A program made the position numbers and the translations under genes. Source: Nematostella vectensis (lineage: Eukaryota; Cnidaria; Anthozoa; Actiniaria; Edwardsiidae). Taken from it: a stretch of DNA of 64,000 bases. A model generated the notes under the pieces. The model searched no databases. It saw only the letters and a program-made list of their open reading frames with translations, and was not told the origin of the DNA. Shown piece by piece: positions 33,901 to 48,900 of this stretch (position 1 is the stretch's first letter; every line of letters starts with the position of its first letter). The DNA lies in assembly GCF_932526225.1 (NCBI RefSeq), contig NC_064047.1, positions 14,667,121 to 14,731,120 on the forward strand, read 5' to 3'.

Positions 33901-36900
33901 ACATACCCCATAAGTGGTTACATACCCCATAAGTGGTAACATACCCCATAAGTGGTAACATACCCCATAAGTGGTAACATACCCTATAAGTGGTAACATA
34001 CCCCATATGTGGTAACATACCCGATAAGTGGTAACATACCCCATAAGTGGTAACATACCCCATAAGTGGTAACATACCCCATAAGTGGTAACATACCCCA
34101 TAAGTGGTAACATACCCCATAAGCGGTTACATACCCCATAAGTGGTAACATACCCCATGAGTGGTTATATACCTCATAAGTGGTTACATACCCCATAAGT
34201 GGTCACATACCCCATAAGTGGTAACATACCCCATAAGTGGTTACATACCCCATAAGTGGTAACATACCCCATAAGTGGTAACATACCCCATAAGTGGTGA
34301 CATACTTCATAAGTGGTCACATACTTCATAAGTGGTAACATACCCCATAAGTGGTAACATACCCCATAAGTGGTTACATACCACATAAGTGGTTACATAC
34401 CCCATAAGTAGTAACATACCCCATAAGTGGTAACATACCCAATAAGTGGTAACATACCCCATAAGTGGTAACATACCCCATAAGTGGTTACATACCCCAT
34501 AAGTGGTAACATACCCCATAAGTGGTAACATACCCCATAAGTGGTGACATACTTCATAAGTGGTCACATACTTCATAAGTGGTAACATACCCCATAAGTG
34601 GTAACATACCCCATAAGTGGTTACATACCACATAAGTGGTTACATACCCCATAAGTAGTAACATACCCCATAAGTGGTAACATACCACATAATTGGTTAC
34701 ATACCCCATAAGTGGTTACATACCCCATAAGTGGTTACATACCCCATAAGTGGTTACATACCCCATAAGTGGTTACATACACCATAAGTGGTTACATACC
34801 CCATAAGTGGTTACATACCCCATAAGTAGTAACATACCCCATAAGTGGTAACATACCCCATAAGTGGTTACATACCCCATAAGTGGTTACATACCCCATA
34901 AGTGGTTACATACACCATAAGTGGTAACATACCCCATAAGTGGTTACATACACCATAAGTGGTAACATACCCCATAAGTGGTAACATACCCTATAAGTGG
35001 TAACATACCCCATAAGTGGTGACATACTTCATAAGTGGTCACATACTTCATAAGTGGTAACATACCCCATAAGTGGTAACATACCCCATAAGTGGTTACA
35101 TACCACATAAGTGGTTACATACCCCATAAGTAGTAACATACCCCATAAGTGGTAACATACCCCATAAGTGGTTACATACCCCATAAGTGGTTACATACCC
35201 CATAAGTGGTTACATACACCATAAGTGGTTACATACCCCATAAGTGGTTACATACCCCATAAGTGGTTACATACCCCATAAGTGGTTACATACCCCATAA
35301 GTGGTTACATACCCCATAAGTAGTTACATACCCATAAGTGGTTACATACCCCATAAGTGGTTACATACTTCATAAGTGGTTACATACTTCATAAGTGGTA
35401 ACATACCCCATAAGTGGTAACATGCCCCATAAGTGGTTACATACCCCATAAGTGGTTACATACCCCATAAGTGGTTATATATGTACCCCATAAGTGGTTA
35501 CATACCCCATAAGTGGTTACATATGTACCCCATAAGTGGTTACGTACCCCATAAGTCGTAACATATGTACCCCATAAGTGGTTACATACCCCATAAGTGG
35601 TAACATATGTACCCCATAAGTGGTTACATACCCCATAAGTGGTTACATACCCCATAAGTGGTAACATATGTACCCCATAAGTGGTTACATACCCCATAAG
35701 TGGTTACATACCCCATAAGTAGTTACATACCCCATAAGTGGTTACATACCCCATAAGTGGTAACATACCCCATAAGTGGTTACATACCCCATAAGTGGTA
35801 ACATACCCCATAAGTGGTAACATACCCCATAAGTGGTAACATACCCCATAAGTGGTAACATACCCCATAAGTGGTGACATACTTCATAAGTGGTCACATA
35901 CTTCATAAGTGGTAACATACCCCATAAGTGGTAACATACCCCATAAGTGGTTACATACCACATAAGTGGTTACATACCCCATAAGTAGTAACATACCCCA
36001 TAAGTGGTAACATACCCCATAAGTGGTTACATACCCCATAAGTGGTTACATATGTACCCCATAAGTGGTTACGTACCCCATAAGTCGTAACATATGTACC
36101 CCATAAGTGGTTACATACCCCATAAGTGGTAACATATGTACCCCATAAGTGGTTACATACCCCATAAGTGGTAACATATGTACCCCATAAGTGGTTACAT
36201 ACCCCATAAGTGGTTACATACCCCATAAGTAGTTACATACCCCATAAGTGGTTACATACCCCATAAGTGGTAACATATGTACCCCATAAGTGGTTACATA
36301 CCCCATAAGTGGTAACATATGTACCCCATAAGTGGTTACATACCCCATTAGTGGTTACATACCCCATAAGTGGTAACATACCCCATAAGTGGTTACATAC
36401 CCCATAAGTGGTTACATATGTACCCCATAAGTGGTTACGTACCCCATAAGTCGTAACATATGTACCCCATAAGTGGTTACATACCCCATAAGTGGTAACA
36501 TATGTACCCCATAAGTGGTTACATACCCCATAAGTGGTTACATACCCCATAAGTGGTAACATATGTACCCCATAAGTGGTTACATACCCCATAAGTGGTT
36601 ACATACCCCATAAGTAGTTACATACCCCATAAGTGGTTACATACCCCATAAGTGGTAACATATGTACCCCATAAGTGGTTACATACCCCCATAAGTGGTA
36701 ACATATGTACCCCATAAGTGGTTACATACCCCATTAGTGGTTACATACCCCATAAGTGGTAACATACCCCATAAGTGGTTACATACCCCATAAGTGGTTA
36801 CATATGTACCCCATAAGTGGTTACGTACCCCATAAGTCGTAACATATGTACCCCATAAGTGGTTACATACCCCATAAGTGGTAACATATGTACCCCATAA

Positions 36901-39900
36901 GTGGTTACATACCCCATAAGTGGTTACATACCCCATAAGTGGTAACATATGTACCCCATAAGTGGTTACATACCCCATAAGTGGTTACATACCCCATAAG
37001 TAGTTACATACCCCATAAGTGGTTACATACCCCATAAGTGGTAACATACCCCATAAGTGGTTACATACCCCATAAGTGGTAACATACCCCATAAGTGGTA
37101 ACATACCCCATAAGTGGTAACATACCCCATAAGTGGTAACATACCCCATAAGTGGTGACATACTTCATAAGTGGTCACATACTTCATAAGTGGTAACATA
37201 CCCCATAAGTGGTAACATACCCCATAAGTGGTTACATACCACATAAGTGGTTACATACCCCATAAGTAGTAACATACCCCATAAGTGGTAACATACCCCA
37301 TAAGTGGTTACATACCCCATAAGTGGTTACATATGTACCCCATAAGTGGTTACGTACCCCATAAGTCGTAACATATGTACCCCATAAGTGGTTACATACC
37401 CCATAAGTGGTAACATATGTACCCCATAAGTGGTTACATACCCCATAAGTGGTTACATACCCCATAAGTGGTAACATATGTACCCCATAAGTGGTTACAT
37501 ACCCCATAAGTGGTTACATACCCCATAAGTAGTTACATACCCCATAAGTGGTTACATACCCCATAAGTGGTAACATATGTACCCCATAAGTGGTTACATA
37601 CCCCATAAGTGGTAACATATGTACCCCATAAGTGGTTACATACCCCATTAGTGGTTACATACCCCATAAGTGGTAACATACCCCATAAGTGGTTACATAC
37701 CCCATAAGTGGTTACATATGTACCCCATAAGTGGTTACGTACCCCATAAGTCGTAACATATGTACCCCATAAGTGGTTACATACCCCATAAGTGGTAACA
37801 TATGTACCCCATAAGTGGTTACATACCCCATAAGTGGTTACATACCCCATAAGTGGTAACATATGTACCCCATAAGTGGTTACATACCCCATAAGTGGTT
37901 ACATACCCCATAAGTAGTTACATACCCCATAAGTGGTTACATACCCCATAAGTGGTAACATATGTACCCCATAAGTGGTTACATACCCCCATAAGTGGTA
38001 ACATATGTACCCCATAAGTGGTTACATACCCCATTAGTGGTTACATACCCCATAAGTGGTAACATACCCCATAAGTGGTTACATACCCCATAAGTGGTTA
38101 CATATGTACCCCATAAGTGGTTACGTACCCCATAAGTCGTAACATATGTACCCCATAAGTGGTTACATACCCCATAAGTGGTAACATATGTACCCCTTAA
38201 GTGGTTACATACCCCATAAGTGGTTACATACCCCATAAGTGGTAACATATGTACCCCATAAGTGGTTACATACCCCATAAGTGGTTACATACCCCATAAG
38301 TAGTTACATACCCCATAAGTGGTAACATATGTACCCCATAAGTGGTAACATATGTACCCCATAAGTGGTTACATACCCCATAAGTGGTAACATATGTACC
38401 CCATAAGTGGTTACATACCCCATTAGTGGTTACATACCCCATAAGTGGTAACATACCCCATAAGTGGTTACATACCCCATAGGTGGTAACATACCCCATA
38501 AGTGGTGACATACCCCATAAGTGGTTACATACCCCATAAGTGGTTACATACCCCATAAGTGGTAACTTACCCCATAAGTGGTAACATACCCCATAAGTGG
38601 TTACATACCCCATAAGTGGTAACATACCCCATAAGTGGTTACATACCCCATAAGTGGTAACATACACCATAAGTGGTAACATACCCCATAAGTGGTAACA
38701 TACCCCATAAGTGGTAACATACCCGATAAGTGGTAACATACCCCATAAGTGGTTATATATGTACCCCATAAGTAGTTACATACCCCATAAGTGGTTACAT
38801 ATGTACCCCATAAGTGGTTACGTACCCCATAAGTGGTAACATATGTACCCCATAAGTGGTTACATACCCCATAAGTGGTAACATATGTACCCCATAAGTG
38901 GGTACATACCCCATAAGTGGTTACATACCCCATAAGTGGTAACATATGTACCCCATAAGTGGTTACATACCCCATAAGTGGTAACATATGTACCCCATAA
39001 GTGGTTACATACCCCATTAGTGGTTACATACCCCATAAGTGGTAACATACCCCATAAGTGGTTACATACCCCATAAGTGGTTACGTACCCCATAAGTGGT
39101 AACATATGTACCCCATAAGTGGTTACATACCCCATAAGTGGTAACATATGTACCCCATAAGTGGTTACATACCCCATAAGTGGTTACATACCCCATAAGT
39201 GGTTACGTACCCCATAAGTGGTAACATACCCCATAAGTGGTAACATACCCCATAAGTGGTTACATACCCCATAAGTGGTAACATACCCAATAAGTGGTAA
39301 CATACCCCATAAGTGGTAACATACCCCATAAGTGGTAACATACCCCATAAGTGGTAACATACCCGATAAGTGGTAACATACCCCATAAGTGGTAACATAC
39401 CCCATAAGTGGTAACATAGCCCATAAGTGGTAACATACCCCATAAGTGGTTACATACCCCATAAGTGGTTACATACCCCATAAGTGGTAACATACCCCAT
39501 AAGTGGTTATATACCTCATAAGTGGTTACATACCCCATAAGTGGTAACATACCCCATAAGTGGTAACATACCCCATAAGTGGTAACATACCCTATAAGTG
39601 GTAACATACCCCATAAGTGGTAACATACCCCATAAGTGGTAACATACCCCATAAGTGGTAACATACCCCATAAGTGGTGACATACTTCATAAGTGGTCAC
39701 ATACTTCATAAGTGGTAACATACCCCATAAGTGGTAACATACCCCATAAGTGGTTACATACCACATAAGTGGTTACATACCCCATAAGTAGTAACATACC
39801 CCATAAGTGGTTACATACCCCATAAGTGGTTACATACCCCATAAGTGGTTACGTACCCCATAAGTGGTAACATATGTACCCCATAAGTGGTTACATACCC

Positions 39901-42900
39901 CATAAGTGGTAACATATGTACCCCATAAGTGGTTACATACCCCATAAGTGGTTACATACCCCATAAGTGGTTACGTACCCCATAAGTGGTAACATACCCC
40001 ATAAGTGGTAACATACCCCATAAGTGGTTACATACCCCATAAGTGGTAACATACCCCATAAGTGGTTACATACCCAATAAGTGGTAACATACCCCATAAG
40101 TGGTAACATACCCCATAAGTGGTAACATACCCCATAAGTGGTAACATACCCGATAAGTGGTAACATACCCCATAAGTGGTAACATACCCCATAAGTGGTA
40201 ACATAGCCCATAAGTGGTAACATACCCCATAAGTGGTTACATACCCCATAAGTGGTAACATACCCCATAAGTGGTAACATACCCCATAAGTGGTTACATA
40301 CCCCATAAGTGGTTACATACCCCATAAGTGGTAACATACCCCATAAGTGGTGACATACTTCATAAGTGGTCACATACTTCATAAGTGGTAACATACCCCA
40401 TAAGTGGTAACATACCCCATAAGTGGTTACATACCCCATAAGTGGTTACATACCCCATAAGTGGTTATATATGTACCCCATAAGTGGATACATACCCCAT
40501 AAGTGGTTACATATGTACCCCATAAGTGGTTACGTACCCCATAAGTGGTAACATATGTACCCCATAAGTGGTTACATGCCCCATAAGTGGTAACATATGT
40601 ACCCCATAAGTGGTTACATACCCCATAAGTGGTTACATACCCCATAAGTGGTAACATATGTACTAACTAAGTAGTTACATACCCATAAGTGGTTACATAC
40701 CCCATAAGTGGTTACATACTTCATAAGTGGTTACATACTTCATAAGTGATAACATACCCCATAAGTGGTAACATACCCCATAAGTGGTAACATACCCCAT
40801 AAGTGGTTACATACCCCATAAGTGGTAACATACCCCATAAGTGGTTATATACCTCATAAGTGGTTACATACCCCATAAGTGGTAACATACCCCATAAGTG
40901 GTAACATACCCCATAAGTGGTTACATACCCCATAAGTGGTAACATACCCCATAAGTGGTTACATACCCCATAAGTGGTTACATACTCCATAAGTGGTAAC
41001 ATACCCCATAAGTGGTGACATACTTCATAAGTGGTCACATACCCCATAAGTGGTAACATACCCCATAAGTGGTTATATACCTCATAAGTGGTTACATACC
41101 CCATAAGTGGTAACATACCCCATAAGTGGTAACATACCCCATAAGTGGTTACATACCCCATAAGTGGTAACATACCCCATAAGTGGTTATATACCTCATA
41201 AGTGGTAACATACCCCATAAGTGGTTACATACCCCATAAGTGGTAACATACCCCATAACTGGTAACATACCCCATAAGTGGTTACATACCCCATAAGTGG
41301 TAACATACCCCATAAGTGGTTACATACCCCATAAGTGGTTACGTACCCCATAAGTGGTAACATATGTACCCCATAAGTGGTTACATACCCCATAAGTGGT
41401 AACATATGTACCCCATAAGTGGTTACATACCCCATAAGTGGTTACATACCCCATAAGTGGTTACGTACCCCATAAGTGGTTACGTACCCCATAAGTGGTT
41501 ACATACTCCATAAGTAGTTACATACCCATAAGTGGTTACATACCCCATAAGTGGTTACATACTTCATAAGTGGTTACATACTTCATAAGTGGTAACATAC
41601 CCCATAAGTGGTAACATACCCCATAAGTGGTTACATACCCCATAAGTGGTTATATATGTACCCCATAAGTGGTTACATACCCCATAAGTGGTTACATATG
41701 TACCCCATAAGTGGTTACATATGTACCCCATAAGTGGTAACATATGTACCCCATAAGTGGTTACATACCCCATAAGTGGTAACATATGTACCCCATAAGT
41801 GGTTACATACCCCATAAGTGGTAACATATGTACCCCATAAGTGGTTACATACCCCATAAGTGGTAACATATGTACCCCATAAGTGGTTACATACCCCATT
41901 AGTGGTTACATACCCCATAAGTGGTAACATACCCCATAAGTGGTTCCATACCCCATAAGTGGTAACATACCCCATAAGTGGTTACATACCCCATAAGTGG
42001 TAACACACCCCATAAGTGGTAACATACCCCATAAGTGGTGACATACCCCATAAGTGGTTACATACCCCATAAGTGGTTACATACCCCATAAGTGGTAACA
42101 TACCCCATAAGTGGTAACATATGTACCCCATAAGTGGTTACATACCCCATAAGTGGTTACATACCCCATAAGTGGTAACATACCCCATAAGTGGTTACAT
42201 ACCCAATAAGTGGTAACATACCACATAAGTGGTAACATACCCCATAAGTGGTAACATACCCCATAAGTGGTAACATACCCCATAAGTGGTTACATACCCC
42301 ATAAGTGGTAACATACCCCATAAGTGGTTATATACCTCATAAGTGGTTACATACCCCATAAGTGGTTACATACCTCATAAGTGGTAACATACCCCATAAG
42401 TGGTAACACACCCCATAAGTGGTAACATACCCCATAAGTGGTAACATACCCCATAAATGGTTACATACCCCATAAGTGGTAACATACCCCATAAATGGTT
42501 ACATACTTCATAAGTGGTAAAATATGTACCCCATAAGTGGTTACATACTTCATAAGTGGTAACATATGTACCTCATAAGTGGTTACATACCCCATAAGTG
42601 GTTACATACCCCATAAGTGGTAACATACCCCATAAGTGGTTACATACCCAATAAGTGGTAACATACCCCATAAGTGGTAACATACCCCATAAGTGGTAAC
42701 ATACCCCATAAGTGGTAACATACCCCATAAGTGGTTACATACCCCATAAGTGGTAACATACCCCATAAGTGGTTATATACCTCATAAGTGGTTACATACC
42801 CCATAAGTGGTTACATACCTCATAAGTGGTAACATACCCCATAAGTGGTAACACACCCCATAAGTGGTAACATACCCCATAAGTGGTAACATACCCCATA

Positions 42901-45900
42901 AATGGTTACATACCCCATAAGTGGTAACATACCCCATAAATGGTTACATACTTCATAAGTGGTAAAATATGTACCCCATAAGTGGTTACATACTTCATAA
43001 GTGGTAACATATGTACCTCATAAGTGGTTACATACCCCATAAGTGGTTACATACCCCATAAGTGGTAACATACCCCATAAGTGGTTACATACCCAATAAG
43101 TGGTAACATACCCCATAAGTGGTAACATACCCCATAAGTGGTAACATACCCCATAAGTGGTAACATACCCCATAAGTGGTTACATACCCCATAAGTGGTA
43201 ACATACCCCATAAGTGGTTATATACCTCATAAGTGGTTACATACCCCATAAGTGGTTACATACCTCATAAGTGGTAACATACCCCATAAGTGGTAAGACA
43301 CCCCATAAGTGGTAACATACCCCATAAGTGGTAACATACCCCATAAATGGTTACATACCCCATAAGTGGTAACATACCCCATAAATGGTTACATACCCCA
43401 TAAGTGGTTACGTACCCCATAAGTGGTTACATACCCCATAAGTGGTTACATACTTCATAAGTGGTAACATACCCCATAAGTGGTTACATACCCCATAAGT
43501 GGTTACATACTTCATAAGTGGTAAAATATGTACCCCATAAATGGTTACATATCCCATAAGTGGTAACATACCCCATAAGTGGTTACATACTTCATAAGTG
43601 GTAACATACCCCATAAGTGGTAACATATGTACCCCATAAGTGGTTACATACTTCATAAGTGGTAACATATGTACTCCATAAGTGGTTACATACTTCATAA
43701 ATGGTAACATATGTACCTCATAAGTGGTTACATACCCCATAAGTGGTTACATACTTCATAAGTGGTAAAATATGTACCCCATAAGTGGTTACATACCCCA
43801 TAAGTGGTTACATACCCCATAAGTAGTTACATACCCCATAAGTGGTTACATACCCCATAAGTGGTAACATACCCCATAAGTGGTAACATACCCCATAAGT
43901 GGTAACATACCCCATAAATGGTTACATACCCCATAAGTGGTAACATACCCCATAAATGGTTACATACTTCATAAGTGGTAAAATATGTACCCCATAAGTG
44001 GTTACATACTTCATAAGTGGTAACATATGTACCTCATAAGTGGTTACATACCCCATAAGTGGTTACATACTTCATAAGTGGTAAAATATGTACCCCATAA
44101 GTGGTTACATACCCCATAAGTGGTTACATACCCCATAAGTAGTTACATACCCCATAAGTGGTTACATACCCCATAAGTGGTAACATATGTACCCCATAAG
44201 TGGTTACATACTTCATAAGTGGTAACATATGTACTCCATAAGTGGTTACATACTTCATAAATGGTAACATATGTACCTCATAAGTGGTTACATACCCCAT
44301 AAGTGGTTACATACTTCATAAGTGGTAAAATATGTACCCCATAAGTGGTTACATACCCCATAAGTGGTTACATACCCCATAAGTAGTTACATACCCCATA
44401 AGTGGTTACATACCCCATAAGTGGTTACATACCTCATAAGTGGTAACATACCCCATAAGTGGTAAGACACCCCATAAGTGGTAACATACCCCATAAGTGG
44501 TAACATACCCCATAAATGGTTACATACCCCATAAGTGGTAACATACCCCATAAATGGTTACATACCCCATAAGTGGTTACGTACCCCATAAGTGGTTACA
44601 TACCCCATAAGTGGTTACATACTTCATAAGTGGTAACATACCCCATAAGTGGTTACATACCCCATAAGTGGTTACATACTTCATAAGTGGTAAAATATGT
44701 ACCCCATAAATGGTTACATATCCCATAAGTGGTAACATACCCCATAAGTGGTTACATACTTCATAAGTGGTAACATACCCCATAAGTGGTAACATATGTA
44801 CCCCATAAGTGGTTACATACTTCATAAGTGGTAACATATGTACTCCATAAGTGGTTACATACTTCATAAATGGTAACATATGTACCTCATAAGTGGTTAC
44901 ATACCCCATAAGTGGTTACATACTTCATAAGTGGTAAAATATGTACCCCATAAGTGGTTACATACCCCATAAGTGGTTACATACCCCATAAGTAGTTACA
45001 TACCCCATAAGTGGTTACATACCCCATAAGTGGTAACATACCCCATAAGTGGTAACATACCCCATAAGTGGTAACATACCCCATAAGTGGTAACATACCC
45101 CATAAGTGGTAACATACCCCATAAGTGGTTACATACCCCATAGGTGGTAACATACCCCATAAGTGGTGACATACCCCATAAGTGGTTACATACCCCATAA
45201 GTGGTTACATACCCCATAAGTGGTAACTTACCCCATAAGTGGTAACATACCCCATAAGTGGTTACATACCCCATAAGTGGTTACATACCCCATAAGTGGT
45301 AACATACCCCATAAGTGGTAACATATGTACCTCATAAGTGGTAAAATATGTACCCCATAAGTGGGTACATACTTCATAAGTGCTAACATATGTACCTCAT
45401 AAGTGGTTACATACCCCATAAGTGGTTACATACTTCATAAGTGGTAAAATATGTACCCCATAAGTGGTTACATACCCCATAAGTGGTAACATACCCCATA
45501 AGTGGTAACATATGTACCTCATAAGTGGTAACATATGTACCCCATAAATGGTTACATACTTCATAAGTGGTAACATATGTACCCCATAAGTGGTTACATA
45601 CCCCATAAGTGGTAACATACCCCATAAGTGGTTACATACTTCATAAGTGGTTACATACCCCATAAGTGGTTACATACTTCATAAGTGGTAAAATATGTAC
45701 CCCATAAGTGGTTACATACTTCATAAGTGGTAACATATGTACCTCATAAGTGGTTCCTGTGTGGCAATTATAGAAACATGTTCCTATCATTTCAGGCCTG
45801 TCAAGGTTTGTAAACTGCAGCATACCATCACCAGCACAGGACACAATCTAAAAATATAATAGACTTGATAGTCTTGGGGTAGTCTTCTGGTGTGTAAAAT

Positions 45901-48900
45901 ATAATAGATTTAATGATGTCCTAAGGTACTCTTCTAATGCCTAAAATATTTTTTTAACAAACTACAAGCAAATAAATTACCAAAAAAAGGACCTCAACAA
46001 AGCTAGGTTATTGTGTATCCATAATTCTATACTTCATGTTCTTTCGACTGGATTACAGACAGCATTAAAGGTATACAGACAGCATTAAAGGCATACAGAC
46101 AGCATTAAAGGCATACAGACAGCATTAAAGGCATACAGACAGCATTAAAGGCATACAGACAGCCATTACAGACATACAGACAGCATTAAAGGCATACAGA
46201 CAGCATTAAAGGCATACAGACAGCATTAAAGGCATACAGACAGCATTAAAGGCATACAGACAGCCATTTCAGACAGCATTAAAGGCAAACAGACAGCCAT
46301 TTCAGACAGCATTAAAGGCATACTGACAGCATTAAAGGCATACAGACAGCATTAAAGGCATACAGACAGCATTAAAGGCATACAGACAGCATTAAAGGCA
46401 TACAGACAGCCATTACAGACATACAGACAGCATTAAAGGCATACAGACAGCATTAAAGGCATACAGACAACATTAAAGTCTTACAGACAGCCATTACAGA
46501 CATAAAGACAGCATTAAAGGCATACAGACAGCCATTACAGGCAAACAGACAGCATTAAAGGCATACAGAGAGCATTAAAGGCATACAGAGAGCATTAAAG
46601 GCATACAGACAGCATTAAAGGCATACAGACAGCATTACAGACAAACAGACAGCATTAAAGGCATACAGACAGCATTAAAGGCATACAGACAGCATTAAAG
46701 GCATACAGACAGCATTAAAGGCATACAGACAGCATTAAAGGCATACAGACAGCCATTTCAGACAGCATTACAGGCATACAGACAGCCATGTATGGGCAGA
46801 AATTTTGAATTTTAATACCCCAAAATATAAGACTCTACTAGGCCAAAAAATTCAAAAGGTTCTTATTTGATGGGTAACTCCATGAGAAATGAAACAAATT
46901 ATGGGGCTTTGAAAAAGCTAAGATGAATAATAAAGATAAGATTACAGATATAACATGCATGCAATAGGATATCTCTATAGCAAAGTGGCTATGCATTCAC
47001 TCACTTCTGTAATTATGAATCCTACTGTTAATAAACACATTGACCCCTCAACCGGCCTGTACCGGCTTTGGGAAGTACCCACAACCCAAAAAATTCATAA
47101 ATGCAAACTAAACACAACAAGATGAAGATACTCAGGCATCAGTCTAAGGGATAAATGGTCTTGAAGATATGCATCCAACCAAGGTGTTGGCATCTACTCT
47201 TAAGCCAAATAATAGCACAGGTTCTTTGACAAACTTAAAATCGAAAAAGGAAAGAAAAGCAGAATCACCCCTTTCAATAAAACTCTCCAAAAACCACACA
47301 AGGGAGAGAGATCAGCAAACACAGCTCAAGACACAAATAGATACCTTTATTCTGATCCTCCAGGTTCATTTGCATGGCCTCAAAACACAATGTCCACAAT
47401 GGAAAATTCACGAGGGCAGGGCCAATCAACATTCCTCTCCCCAAAGTCAGATGGTTTTTTATAAGTCTTTTCACCCCAAAGCCAAACAAATCAATTCCAG
47501 GTCATACAGACCCAGAATAGCAGTGTAAACAATTTTGGAATCAATTTGGTTTCAGAAAAGACAGCATTTAGGAGAGCTGTGGTGATTCATTAGAAAATTA
47601 TTTTCTCATCCAGGCAAAGCCAAACAAGAAAAAATCATCATGAATCCACCTTTGCTTGCAAATATCCATAAGCAAAGCACTTAATTATGCCCCAATAGAC
47701 TTTATGATGTCCTGAGACACTCTCCTAATATGCTCATATCTGTATTTTTGATGAAAAATACAAGCAACCATCAACTTGTGCTGGCTTCAGCACAACGACG
47801 AGGGATTAAAAGTGGGGACTGCAAAGCACTGTTGGAAAGCTTGGATACCGCTGACTAGGTGCAGCTGTGTTTGACTTTGACGGGCTGTATAAAACTCAGA
47901 ATAGGGGGGGAGGTATCTGTTTTCAGTCTGTTTTTGTAAATTCAGCCCAAAAATAGCCAGGAGTCAATGGGTTAAGCAACTTGGAAAACAATTAAGAACC
48001 TAGTAAACGCATATTTTGCCTTAATTGTTAGTAAATACCCCAAAATATAAGAACCTGTTTTGCCAGACTTATTATTAAGCAAGGCATGTATCCCTTACCC
48101 ATTTATTATTAGAGCAGGGCATGAACTTTGCACTGAAGATGTTAGCACGGTGGCCTGATCTGATACACTGAACCAACTGTAACACAAAGAGAAGATGAAA
48201 AACTAATAAAATTATATGTCAGTTAAAACAATATGTACAAAAAAGAAACACAAACACACAAAGAAAATAATTATAGACAAACAGACAGACAATAACCAGA
48301 GACAGACAGATGCTTACAGAAAGACAGATGGATGAATGCACAGACGTTTACCTTATTTTCACAGGGCCGATAAATATTGAGCCTGCAATCATCTGAGCCA
48401 GACAGCAGTAATTCACCACATTCACTCCAGGCAATAGTGTTTACCTATCAAATCAAATATGTGATACAATAAATATATAATATAATGTTTAAATATTATG
48501 GAAAAAACATGACATGACACTTCAAATAAGCCATTTTACATCTAATTTCTCTAAGTATTTAGTAATAAAATGTGCCTTTTTTAAATTGATGCAACTTTTT
48601 GTAGTCTCATTAAAATTTGACTTTTCATACCCTAGCCAATAAATAGCCCAAGGATGATCAAGGAAAAAATATCTTAAAAAGCCAAAATCTGAGTATGTGC
48701 ATTTCGATCTTAAGTTATTTGTGTTTTGAAAATCATTCCGGAATACAAGGAACGGATGGCCATTGTAAGAAATTGTCTCTTTTTTCTCTATTTGTGCAAT
48801 TTCAAGGTTTTTCCATTATGTCTAATATATACATACAATATAAAATAATGACTGCCTTGAGCCAAACTCATCTAACTCTTCCCTCCCTCAAATACATTTT

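Noticed and set aside
33842-45663. Many 70-168-codon minus-strand frames of [16 protein letters not shown] type
   Set aside because: They are translations of the 19-bp minisatellite in all three frames; a period of 19 without stops keeps every frame open. They lie inside a DCAF6 intron.
47169-47528. 119-codon plus-strand ORF in DCAF6 intron 4
   Set aside because: No recognisable domain, compositionally intron-like, and no supporting splice or promoter signals.
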